A stretch of DNA of 64,000 nt, taken from the NCBI GenBank assembly GCA_020137815.1, contig CM035356.1:7711211-7775210 (forward strand), given 5' to 3'. The stretch is from Hormiphora californensis. Taxonomy: Eukaryota; Ctenophora; Tentaculata; Cydippida; Pleurobrachiidae. Below, piece after piece: positions 38,190-48,629 of this stretch (the first letter of the stretch is position 1; every line of letters begins with the position of its first letter). A program made the translations under genes and the position numbers. The notes under the pieces are model-generated. The model did no database searches. It saw only the letters and a program-made list of their open reading frames with translations, and was not told where the DNA came from.

Positions 38190-38993
38190 TGATTCTCAGA
38201 TCGGTTCGGCGGCACCAGACCCCGTTTTGATTGTCAGATCGGGTCGGCGCCACCAGACCCCATTTTGATTCTCAGATGGGGTCGGCGCCACTAGACCCCG
38301 TTTTGATTCTCAGATCGGGTCGGTGTTACCAAACCACGTTATGATTCTCAGATCGGATCGGCGCCACCAGACCCCATTTTGATTTTCAGATCGAGTCGGC
38401 GCCACCAGACCCCGTTTTGATTCTCAGATCGGGTCGGCGCCACCAGACCCCGTTTTGATTGTCAGATGGGGTCGGTGCCACCAGACCCCGTTTTGATTGT
38501 CAGATCGGGTCGGTGCCACCAGACCCCGTTTTGATTCTCAGATCGGGTTGGTGCCAGCCATCAGACCCCGCTTTGATTGTCAGATCGGGTCGGCGCCACC
38601 AGACCCAGTTTTGATTGTCAGATCGGGTCGGTGTTACCAGACCCCATTTTGATTTTCAGATCGGGTCGGCGCCACCAGACCCCGTTTTGATTCTCAGATC
38701 GGGTCGGCGCCACCAGACCCCGTTTTGATTTTCAGATCGGGTCGGCGCTACCGAACCCCGTTTTGATTGTCAGATCGGGTCTGCACCACCAGACCCCGTT
38801 TTGATTCTCAGATCGAGTTGGCGCCACCAGACTCTGTTTTGATTCTCAGATCGGGTCGGCGCCGCCAGACCCCGTTTTGATTCTGAGATCGGGTCGGCAC
38901 CACCACTGCACCGTTTTGGTTTTCAGATTGAGATCGGGTCGGCACCACCACTGCACCGTTTTGGTTTTCAGATTGAGATCGAGTCGGCGCCGA
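38190..38993. repeat. ~38-bp minisatellite built from the palindromic element
   Basis: About 20 copies of CAGATCGGGTCGGCGCCACC plus AGACCCCGTTTTGATTCT. The unit is the interior of the elements just upstream joined through one GGCGCC terminus, implying that the array arose by tandem amplification of such an element. Confidence 0.9.
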
Positions 38994-39277
38994 TTTAATG
39001 TATTAGCACGACAAGTTGATTATCAAATTATCAAAAGATTCTAACACAATTTTCAAAATTCAAGCAAAGTAGTTAACAGCTTTTGCCACATTTTCACAAC
39101 AAAATAGATCGCTGGATGTTGTATAATTGTTATTGGTGCATTAATTGTCTCACACTTGCATTGTCTCATCATGTCTCGTAGTAGGGTGGGGTATGGGAAG
39201 TTCCCACTAGTTCCCAGTGGGAACTGGGAAGTCGGATCTCTATTCTCTCACAAATTTTACCGTAGATTACCGAACTC

Positions 39278-40868
39278 TCAAGTTTTAGGAGCGATTCTCA
39301 AACGAGTCCCATTTCTCCTAGTCCCTGCACGTCCAGAGGGCCGAGTCCTGCTGGCAGCGACCATCCCTCCTTTAAACTGTGTCCCACTTCCCTTCACAAC
39401 CACCCCAGGCAACACAATTCTTCCGGGGGACCGGGCATGTAGGACAATACCAGAGACATCATACGTCCTCCAGCTGGGTGGACTAATCGAGGGTTGTGGT
39501 ATCTTTCCTGGCATCACGCCAACCACAGAAGTTTGGATGGTTGTACTGGCGGTTGAAGATGAGGATGATGAGGAGGAACTGGTTGTGTCTGAACTGGAGG
39601 AGCTGTCTGATGAGCTACTGCTGGAGGAGGAGCTTGATGGGGATGATGTTGTGCTGTTTTGAGTTGTTGTTGAGCATGATTTGGAAGGAGATGATGAATC
39701 ATGGAGTCCTGTTGGGTCCCTCCTGGAATCATAGTGGGTGACTTGATGAATTGGTTGAGATGAATCATGGATTGGGGTTGGTTGGGGGATTGTACTGGGT
39801 GGGGTAGGTTGATGGATTGAAGTGACATCCTCAGCTATGGTGCTACATGGCTTGTAATGCTCTGTGAAATGGGACGTTACTAAATCTAGTGGCGCTGGAG
39901 CTGCTAGTGGTACTGGAGCTGCTAGTGGTGTTATGTACTGTTCTGCTACTGGAGTGGAGGAGGGGTTGATGATCTGTTGGTTTAGTCTCGTGGCGGTATA
40001 TTCATGGTTCTGTGGGGTGTTGTAATCGGGGTGTGGGGTGTTGTTGCTGTCTTGTGGCGTGTTATAAGTGGGTTGTTGTGGCGTGTTCCACCAGTTAGAT
40101 TGGGGAACTGCAGAGGTATTGTCGGTGGTCTGGTATGAAGTGTCTTGGTGTGAAGTAGCATGGTGACAACACGTTCCATTATAAGATACCGGTGTCCCCA
40201 CCATCCCCTCCTCCCCTAGATCTATCAGGGTTGCACAATCCTCCTCCTCCTCATCACCAGGGATATCAAGATGGGATGATGCTGTCTCATCAGGGGGTAG
40301 TGAGGATACCTCACCCACCGACTGGTCATGGTCCCCTGTATTATTACACAAGTCCCGGAACTCTCTCGGTTCTTCCTCCACTAATCTCCTAAAGGTCAGC
40401 TTTTCCTTCAGCGAGAGGACACTCTTCTTAGTTTTAATCAACTTCTGCCGGGATGGTCTCCTCTTACGGTGTGATCTGAGCCCACAGCACCCGGTGCTAC
40501 TCTCATTATCTGAATCCAGTAGGGAGTGTATATCACTGGTGCTGGTAGAGCTAGACTGGGTGTTCTTGATGGTGCTGGTGGTACTGACGTGGCATTGTTG
40601 GAGAAGTTCCGTCGGGACTGAGAGTCGTGTCTGAAATATGGAGGGGGGGGGGTATTATAGGAACATAGATAAACGTGAAACGACAAAAGTAAACGGTGCA
40701 AAACTATGAACAACTTCATATCTCATCTATGAACAACTTCACACACAAAAACAAACATGTACCGTGTCAAACCGTGTCTCCTCATTAACAAGTTCATAAT
40801 TGACATCTCAAACATACCTCAGTTAGTTCGGAGGTAGAGTCACAACAGGAATTATCCTGATGTACCAT
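39278..40868 (-). CDS. Ser/Thr/Pro-rich protein of unknown function
   Basis: Two exons, 40818-40868 and 39278-40630, join in phase 0 into a complete 467-residue protein. The start ATG (40866-40868) opens MVHQDNSCCDSTSELTE; the stop is TGA at 39278. The region after the junction reads LSVPTELLQQCHVSTTSTIK and includes an acidic LLDSDNE motif, then a basic cluster RSHRKRRPSRQKLIKTKK. The helix-forming segment LSLKEKLTFRRLVEEEPREF is the best candidate for a folded or interaction motif. The rest is acidic (GDEEEEDCATLIDLGEE), Pro/Gln/Thr-rich and finally a long Ser run before a basic C-terminus. There is no signal peptide or TM, so it is probably intracellular and largely disordered. I do not recognise a family. 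The frame stays open through 1.35 kb without microsatellite composition, which supports it as real. Confidence 0.62.
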
Positions 40869-41757
40869 CTTGGTCCGCTGATGGACTGCAGTTGTACAGT
40901 GGTGTGTGGCGGCAGGCATAGCATATAAAACATATACAACCAGAGAGAGAGAGAGAGTGTGTTGCCAGTGTAGACAGCAGCTGTAGGAGATTCTTAGGGA
41001 GACTTTTAGTCTGCCGAGGAGGGGGCTGCAAGGGATAATAAAGTAGGATAAATGCGAGAGAGCGAGGGAGAGAGATAAAATGTGATCTGGGATGGAGAGG
41101 GAAGTCGTATTTTGGACGTAACGTCTACTTATAGACGAAAACGGTCAAACGCAAATAAGGGGTAGGACAGATTGTAGCGCTAAGATGTTCTAGAAGACAA
41201 GTCGGGTGGACCAGATAAGAACATTTGTTAATTGTTACACGCGATAAGCGACTTAGTGCACCAAAACCCAAGGATTGTCTCTGTAGTGTGGTGTTTAGCA
41301 ATGTCCGCTATATTGGGAGAGGTGGGTGGGGGAGGCGGGTGGGGTGGCGGGTGGTGTGGAGGGGGTGGAGGCAGGCAGGCATGGCCAAAAATGCTTCTTT
41401 AAACTAACAACTGGACTTTTTGTTGCCGGGGAGACTGCTTGCTGGTAACTGAGAAATCATATGTGCTCGAATAATAAATCAGTCTTTAGTTTTTATTGAG
41501 CCTGCACGTGGCGTGCATCTTGGTGTGCACTTTCCTGACTCCTGAGCCGCGCCTGGATATCGTTCCTGGCCAGGTATACCGTTCCTGGATACCGTTCCCA
41601 GGCATGGGTGCTTCACACGGCAGGGAAATTCAGCGTTATGTTAACATAACGCAAATAATCTTGTTTCATTTCAACATGTTTTTCTACATTCTCTCTCTCC
41701 TGTTTTTGCCTGCCCAAACTCTTGTGTGCTGGAGAGGAGTATCTCCTGTATCTTGCG

Positions 41758-42295
41758 ATGGGTCTGCGTAAGTTTTGTTTTGTTGTTTGTTCTATCATTT
41801 TGTCACAACTCATTTTCTCAATCAGGATTGAAGCGTGTTATTACTCTGAAACTTCAGGGGATAGTGGCTGTGGACTATGTCCTAACAACCTGCTTGCGTA
41901 TGACTGCTACATATGCCACAGCTCATGGTGCAATGGGTAAGTGATTAATCTCTCCATAATGCACTCATTCTCTCCCTGATCTCCTTCATTTTTTATACTT
42001 TCTAACCCTTTTTATACTTTTTAACCCTTCCTAATTCAGGAACTCTACTCTGATATTGGAGTCATACGAAAAGAGGACCCTGACCTGTGAGAAACCGAAA
42101 ACTGAAGCCTGCTCCTGCAAAGAGAAATCTGCTCCAGCCACCGGACTCTCCCAAGCCTTCCTAATATGTTCCAATGCACTACAGGCCTTATTAACTATAG
42201 TGTCTATTTTGTATACCATTTTACTAAGACGAAGGGTCAGGGGACTGAAAAGGGAGAGAGAAAGAGACAATCATGTGGTTTTTTCTACGCTCTAA
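41758..42295 (+). CDS. Small Cys-rich type I membrane protein
   Basis: Two exons, 41758-41936 and 42040-42295, join in phase 2 to give 144 residues. MGLRKFCFVVCSIILSQLIF is a plausible signal peptide. It is followed by a ~65-residue ectodomain with at least nine cysteines (CYYSET, CGLC, CYIC, WCNG, LTC, ACSC) and one N-glycosylation sequon (NST). A single TM follows (AFLICSNALQALLTIVSILY), then a short basic tail (RRRVRG). Cys spacing is loosely reminiscent of small extracellular receptor modules but fits no family I can name. The first 60 nt could instead be read with an intron (GCGTAAG...AATCAG), which would remove the signal peptide. Fold-back sequence begins about 30 bp after the stop. 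Confidence 0.55.
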
Positions 42296-42323
42296 AATAA
42301 TACCATGACTATGGTATCTGATT

Positions 42324-42927
42324 GGTAACATAGACACCTGGCGCGACCCCCGCACCGGCACACAGGTGTCGGCTCCGCCCCAAAAAGGGTCGTTTCTTTC
42401 AAGGGATGTTGCACGCGATCCACTGGACCGATTTGCATCCGGTTTGTCGCAAAAGACTGCAAATTAGTTCTAATTTACTAGAAAATACCTAAGTTTGTCT
42501 GTCAACAGGAAGTGGGTCAAAATTGACACTGAAGTCAAATCTATAATCTGACTTCCGACAGTTTCTGCACTACGCCCATGCGGTTTAGAAGATATTGGGA
42601 GATATGTATGTTGATGCAATTAGCATCAGTCATCAGATGTTGATGCCTGGTATTTTCCAGTACTCATAAGGCCTCAACCTATCTCCCAATATCGTCAGAC
42701 TCAGTCTAAACCGCCTGGGAGTGGTGCAAAAACACTTCAGTGTAAATTTTGACCCAATTCTTGTTCACAGACAAACTTCTCGGGTATTTTCCAGTAAACT
42801 AGGACCAATTTGCAGTCTCATGTAACAAGCGGGATCACGTGAAAGATCTCTTGAAAGACACGACCCTTTTTTAGGGGGCAGAGCCGACACCTGTGTGCGG
42901 GGGGTGGCACCAGGTGTCTATGTCACC
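42324..42927. mobile_element. Fold-back element with ~230-bp arms
   Basis: GGTAACATAGACACCTGG at the left is mirrored by CCAGGTGTCTATGTCACC at the right, and similarity continues inward (CACAGGTGTCGGCTC, AAAGGGTCGT, AATTTGCAGTC, TTTTGACCCA). The centre has its own ATATTGGGAGATA/TATCTCCCAATAT hairpin. No transposase. Confidence 0.75.
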
Positions 42928-42929
42928 AA

Positions 42930-43347
42930 GGTATTTGATAATGATTTGCCAGGTTCTGATCGAGCTAATACCATTTCTAAATTGTTTACAATCGATTTTT
43001 TGTTCTTCCGGAACCTAACGTTGGCTAATTCCAATCTGGTCTCCTCAACTGTCTCCTGGAGCAGCTCTCCGTTTCTACTGGTATGTTGATGGAAATACCA
43101 CCCGAAGCCAGAGTCCTCCCAGCCAATTCTGGCGTTAAAATCTCCGGCAACGACAAGGAGGTTATGAGCTGGAACAGTATTGATGTAGTCCCTGAGATCG
43201 TGGTGAAACTTTTCAACTTCTTCTACATTCGCACACTCAGTGGGCGAGTAAACCGAGATGACTGTCAGTTTCGGATTACCGGCCAAGGTAATGGCTAACA
43301 GAGCATCGAGAACCCCGGTGTTAGTCTGAAGTGTTTCAGAGTTTACT
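42930..43347 (-). mobile_element. LINE fragment: APE-type endonuclease domain
   Basis: The minus strand encodes about 130 residues reading TGVLDALLAITL...KLTVISVYSPTE...FHHDLRDYINTVP...LLVVAGDFNARIG...HTSRNGELL. VYSPT(E) and GDFNA(R)IG are conserved motifs of the exonuclease/endonuclease/phosphatase domain of non-LTR retrotransposons. Reverse transcriptase is absent. Similarity ends around KNKKS, and the fold-back element begins at 42,927, so this is a truncated, dead copy. Confidence 0.8.
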
Positions 43348-44189
43348 GGGTAATTAATAGGGTTAGGAATTCAGACGTACGTCATATCAGACGGAAGTGC
43401 AACATGCTCAGACGTAACTAATTTGTCATGACCATTCACTGCGTAATGTCTGCGTAGACACTGCTCATAAACTGTGTATCCCTTTTATGTGGGAATGTGT
43501 GTCACATCAGTGGTTTTTGGTGATACCTATTAAACCACATTTCTCTGTGGCACGCCCAACTTCTCACCACAGCCTAATAATAGTGTGAAGCTAAAGCTAT
43601 AGTTCTGAAGAACCTTCTACAACATTTTGGGGAATATTTTCCGCAACTGTCAGGCCAATTCTCTGAGAATAAGTCCAGGCAAATGCTTTGACAGCCCCGC
43701 AAATTCGGAAAGTACAGGGTGTCTCACTATCTTTGCATATCACGCAATGATAGTGGGACACCCTGTACAATTCCGAACCCGGAAGTTCCCCAGAACACGC
43801 CAAGACAGAGCTGCGAGCTGAGCTGAAGGTGTGAAGACGGAGTTTCCCGTTTTTTAGCCATTGTCCACGCTTTTCTCTATGTTCTCTCTGTTCGAAATTC
43901 CATGTACCACTTCATGCCGTGTTGTGGTGCCGTTTTATTTTCACGTGATATAAGAGAACGGGAGAGAGAGAGAGAGAGGGAGAGAGAGGGAGAGAGAGAG
44001 AGAGAGAGAGTAGATATCAGAGAGATGCGATAGATAGAGAGAGTTAGCATAGAGATATCTCTCTCTCTCTGCTCGCTCTACATCTCTCCTCGCTTCTCGC
44101 GCTTCCTACTCTAGCCTCTCTCCTCTCTCTCTTCCTCTCGCACTCTCTCTCTCTCCTCTCTTCGCTCTCTCGTCCTCGCGCGTCTCTGG

Positions 44190-44220
<31 letters not shown>

Positions 44221-46237
44221 GCTCCTCTCTCTTCGCTCTCTCTCTCTCTCTCTCTCTCCTCTCTGCCTCTGCTCTCTCTCTCTCATCCTCTTCTCTTCTG
44301 CTCTCTCGTTCTGCTGCTCGCTCGCTGTACTCTCTCTCTGCTCGTTCTCCTATGCACGTTCTCTCTCTGCTCTCGCTCTTCTCTCTCTTCCTCTCTCTCT
44401 GCTCGCTCCGCGTCCTCTTCTGCTCTCTTCTACTGGCCATACTCTCTCTCTCTTTCTTCAAAACGCCTCGTGTCGATCGTCTCTTGCTACTTCTATTCTG
44501 TTGGTCTTCTGTTCTCTCTCTCTCTCTCTCTCTTCTTCTCTCCTCCTTCTCCCCCTTCTTTTCTGTGTTTTTTCCTCCCCTCCTCGTTCCTTCCCACCCT
44601 TCTTTTGTTTCCACCCTCCTCTTTTTTCATCGCGTGTTTGCCAAGAGTGCAATTCTCAAACCATCAACCCTACCCCCCAAGCTATTTTCGTAACAATGTC
44701 ACGGGCGGTTCAGTGTGGGAGAGAACAAAAGAGAAATATAAAAAGGAAGTTAGGGAGAAAGTGAGAGACAGAGATAGTGAGATGGAGAGGGTGATAAAAA
44801 AGGGAAAGAATCCAAAAAATTGAATTCTCTGTCACACGTTATGTCACAGCGTTGTCTGATTGCATTAAACGGTCTCACTGCTATAAACAAGCAGGCGGAA
44901 GAATTTTATTAGTTAGAAAATAACAGCTCAGTTCTCGTATTCGCCATCAACTGCAGCAGCAGGCTTTTTATTCGTACAAGGCTGAGTTGCACTTTGTTCT
45001 AACCTGACTTGCAGGGAGTAGTGAGACAGGGTTGAATAATGCTGAGTTGGCGTGGAATTACATTAACCCAGGCCCAGAGTTGATGAGTCAGCTAGTTCCC
45101 CAGAAGTTTAGACAACGTACCAGAATTGAACTATGAGTATCACCGCCATACCTATTTTTACGCAGAAATGAAAGTCTGAGATAGTCAATATACGCTCCAT
45201 TTCGTGTTCAACTGTTTTAGTTTTGACAGTTCCATCAGCAACATAATCTCTCACTCGTACCATTATGGTCTGATTGTTAGTGGTAGGATCATACTGTCAC
45301 AGCTGAATGCCATGATGATCATGGTAGCTCGTTGGCCGTGGAGGGATACTGTCACAGGAACGCAGCTGCAGTATTTGGTGAAGCTATATCACAGTTCACA
45401 CTGCACTGTATAATATACACTGTATATCGGTTACTTTACCGGGCACATGCATTAATGCACTCATGGCAGCTTTATATCTCACACTCCATTAAGTATGGCA
45501 TGGCTTCTTCTTCTTCTTCTTTTTCTATACAACTAGCTCGTCATGTAACTGTGCCACTATATCTGTATGTCTAGCACCTAGCTCTGTGCCATGTCGACCT
45601 GGCACCTAGCATCACACTTATGTCATTCTGCAGCAGTAATAACCTACCCCCTCCTCCTCCTTTTGCTGTAGTAACAACTGCAAAGGGGGCACAGGGCCAA
45701 CAACTTCATAATCACAACCAGCAGCAGCTCTCTCTGTGTGCTCACATGTTAGTGCTCATTGTGTATTTCGGGACACGCGTTTAGTAATTCTTAATTAAAA
45801 CTTGCCATGTCACACCCTAATTATCTTAACCCAATGCACCTGACTTTGTTTCACAAACCACAGTCCACTATATTATACAGCCATGAGTTTTGTAGTATAG
45901 TGCTTGAATAGAAATTAGGGACATGTGAATTGTGAATTTCGTATCCCATTTTGTTCGCCTGACAGCAGCTTCATCAGTGGTCTTTTTAATGCCTCTTTAT
46001 CAAACCACTATTATATTCTTCCTAACCGCACGACTATAATTGTAAACTAATTAATAATTCCCTGGTTGTGATTAGTTTTCCCGCCCACAATCCCACATGT
46101 GTTTGGTTTAGTGGATCTCTAAATTTGATTACTCTGCAGCTACATCTTGGGCACGTCGTGCTATCCCCTGCCAAAGCTGCATCAGTGGTATAATACATAA
46201 CCCCAATCCATTAGCAGATAGATCAGATAGTACAATT
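43348..46237. other. Intergenic: repeats, no gene seen
   Basis: A 51-bp inverted-repeat pair lies at 43,715-43,765. GA/CT-rich sequence spans about 43,960-44,540; its Arg-Glu or Ser-Leu frames are not genes. From 44.8 to 46.2 kb I find no exon chain. Confidence 0.5.
43715..43765. mobile_element. Tc1/mariner-like terminal repeats with almost no interior
   Basis: CAGGGTGTCTCACTATC and GATAGTGGGACACCCTG are inverse with one mismatch and are both flanked by TA. Only 17 bp lie between, so it is a severely deleted element. Confidence 0.5.
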
Positions 46238-47239
46238 ATGCCTCGATTTGTATCAGCGCCCAAATGCGTCGTCTGTGGAAAGAGCGTATACGCTGCAGAG
46301 GAGCTGCATGCCGTTGGAAAACTGTACCACAAGTATGTTTTGGAAGTTCGGGACAACGATTAGAATTTGTTTTGGAATTCATCTATTCCCTAAGCCCTCC
46401 AATTTATCTTTAAATAATGCCTTTACCCAAAACTCTCCAACTCTTCTTGTAGGACGTGTTTCAAATGTACCTAAAACTCTCCAATTCTCCCTTTAAAACT
46501 TTCCAATTCCCCCTTTAAAACTCTCCAATTATCCGGCCTTTAAAACTCTCCAATTCTCCCTTTAAAACTCCCCAACTCCCCCTTTAAAACTCTCAAATTC
46601 TCCCTTTAAAACTCTCCAATTCTCCCTTTAAATCTCTCCAATTCCTCCATTAAAACTCTCCAATTCTCCCTTTAAAACTCTCCAATTCCCCCTTTAAAAC
46701 TCTCCAATTCTCCCTTTAAAACTCTCCAATTCTCCCTTTAAATCTCTCCAATTCTCCCTTTAAAACTCTCCAATTCTCCCTTTAAATCTCTCCGATTCTC
46801 CATCTGCAGGACGTGTTTCAAATGTAACTCTCCAATTCTCCCTCTGCAGGACTTGTTTCAAATGCACCGCATGTGGTAAGAAACTGACCCCTGGCCAGGA
46901 GACTGTTCATGAGGACGCTCCTTTCTGCAAGAACTGCTACGGAAAGAAATTCGGACCCAAGGGTAGGTTGATGGTACCATTGCTACCTGTTGAATCCGCT
47001 AACAGATGCCAAATGGTTGTCATGGTTACTGTATGGTTCCATTGCCACCTATTTTGTTTGTCAAGGTTACCATTAATCTCTCTCGCCACACAAGCTGCAT
47101 GGCTTGTCTGCCGAGAGAGATTGGAGAGAGAGGATAGAAGCTAAAACTAATGTATAATACTATAATAACCCTCTTCCTTCCTTCTTCAGGAATTGGAGGT
47201 GGAGCAACTGCCGGATGTCTTGCGGAGGACGCCGAATAA
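46238..47239 (+). CDS. CRIP: CRIP/CSRP-type single LIM-domain protein
   Basis: Three exons, 46238-46332, 46850-46962 and 47190-47239, join in phase into an 85-residue protein. MPRFVSAPKCVVCGKSVY opens one LIM domain: CVVC, then H (LYHK), CFKC and TACG, then CKNCY, followed by the CRP-type linker KKFGPKG and a Gly-rich GIGGGATAG tail. CRIP/CSRP proteins are small zinc-binding adaptors in cytoskeleton and nucleus; this one has a single LIM like CRIP1. Intron 1 contains a 22-bp minisatellite plus two decoy copies of the exon 2 start (46,452 and 46,808). A fold-back element starts 140 bp past the stop. Confidence 0.92.
46450..46849 (+). repeat. 22-bp minisatellite with decoy copies of LIM exon 2
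   Basis: CTCTCCAATTCTCCCTTTAA repeats about 15-18 times. At 46,452 (TTGTAGGACGTGTTTCAAATG) and 46,808 (CTGCAGGACGTGTTTCAAATG) are copies of the acceptor plus first ~15 coding bases of CRIP exon 2, whose real version is at 46,850. The first decoy soon hits TAA; the second runs into minisatellite. Confidence 0.85.
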
Positions 47240-47378
47240 TTCCACCCAGCGATATGTGATCACCACACAATTTTGTAGTTTTGATATGAAATATAACTTT
47301 TGGATTTAAAATGTAAATTTTTGAAACTCGTTTGTAGGATTTCTAAAAAGGGTCGTTTAGTACTTCTACATAACATTT

Positions 47379-48144
47379 AACGGGTGACAACTAAAAATCT
47401 GGACAATTTTCTGTGAGCTCTAGCGCCGACCCCGCTTGAGATACAGCTTCAGGCCTGAGCTAGAACGATTTTTCAGACAATTTTAAATCAGAATAACACA
47501 ACGGGAAAAATTAAAAAGTTCATTTTCATTGCGATATCGCATCATTTCCTCTTGACCCACCAAAGCATGTAGTACTTGAAATTTACACACTTTTCTAGCA
47601 CCTCTAGCGCCTTTTATTTTTGAGATACAGCTTCGGGGCAGCAATAGAATGATTTTTCAGACGATTTTGAACAAAATTAACTTTGTTTCACACTCTGATA
47701 ATCTCAATTCTAATCACAGAATCATCTGTAACAAACCCTCCAAAGCGTAGTTTACAGGTAATTTGAGAAATCGCCATTTTGACGATCTCTCGAAACATTT
47801 ATGACGTGGAAAACCAACTTCCTGATAAGCTAAAATTTTGAAACTTGGCAGTTATGTTGGGTATGGCATGAACAACCAAACATCCAATTTTGAGAATTTT
47901 ATCTCATCGGGAACGTTGTTTCTGATCACACAGAAATCTCAAATCTCCGTACACATGCTTTGGTGGGTCAAGAGGAAATGATGCGATAACGCAATGAAAT
48001 TGAACTTTTTAGTTTTTCCAGTTGTGTTATTCTGATTCAAAATTGTCTGAAAAATCGTTCTAGCTCAGGCCTGAAGCTGTATCTCAAGCGGGGCCGGCGC
48101 TAGAGCTTACAGAAAATTGTCCAGATTTTTAGTTGTCACCCGTT
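47379..48144. mobile_element. Fold-back element with ~200-bp arms
   Basis: AACGGGTGACAACTAAAAAT at the left is mirrored by the right end TTTTTAGTTGTCACCCGTT, and similarity extends through TCTAGCGCC, GAGATACAGCTTCAGGCCTG and TGGGTCAAGAGGAAATGATG. A repeated interior block (TTTTTCAGACAATTTT) suggests a compound structure. No transposase. Confidence 0.8.
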
Positions 48145-48629
48145 ATGGTGACATCAGCATCTCATGCATAACTAGAGGACTCAATAACTCGACCAGTCGA
48201 CTTGCACACATATCACATTGAAGAATTTCTCTTGTGGTAATGGTCAATCTATAAGTCATTTGCCATAAGTAGTTCTTATAATTTCTATCTCTCTATCTGA
48301 TCTCTGATCGCTCTTTGTCTCTGATCTCTCTCTCTCTCACTCTCTTTCTCTCTCCCCTCCCTCTCTTTCTGTAGTATCAGATTCTGCGAGGCCCAGAATT
48401 TGATTGAGATGAATCATGATCTGCTCAATAGATTCTCGTAATAATTTCGTAATCTGCACCAGCTGTCTCGCATATATTGCTAAGTCAAATAGTTAATATA
48501 TTCATACGTAGTGTCTTGACGAAAGTCGCAATAGTTCATTAAGGTTCCAAACCACCAGAAGAAGAAGATACAGTGTCTTGGGTGTGTCTTGTGTATTTGT
48601 CAGTTTGTCACCATCTCCAACATCTATAT
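48145..48629. other. 3' flank of the fusogen-like gene
   Basis: Contains a CT-rich block (about 48,280-48,370). The 3' UTR of the minus-strand gene probably lies here; no other gene is seen. Confidence 0.4.

Noticed and set aside
39156-39662. Plus-strand 168-codon frame
   Set aside because: Antisense shadow of the Ser-rich minus-strand gene; its acidic Glu/Leu run mirrors the Ser codons.
44044-44614. Arg/Glu-rich minus-strand frames
   Set aside because: Translation of CT-rich microsatellite sequence.
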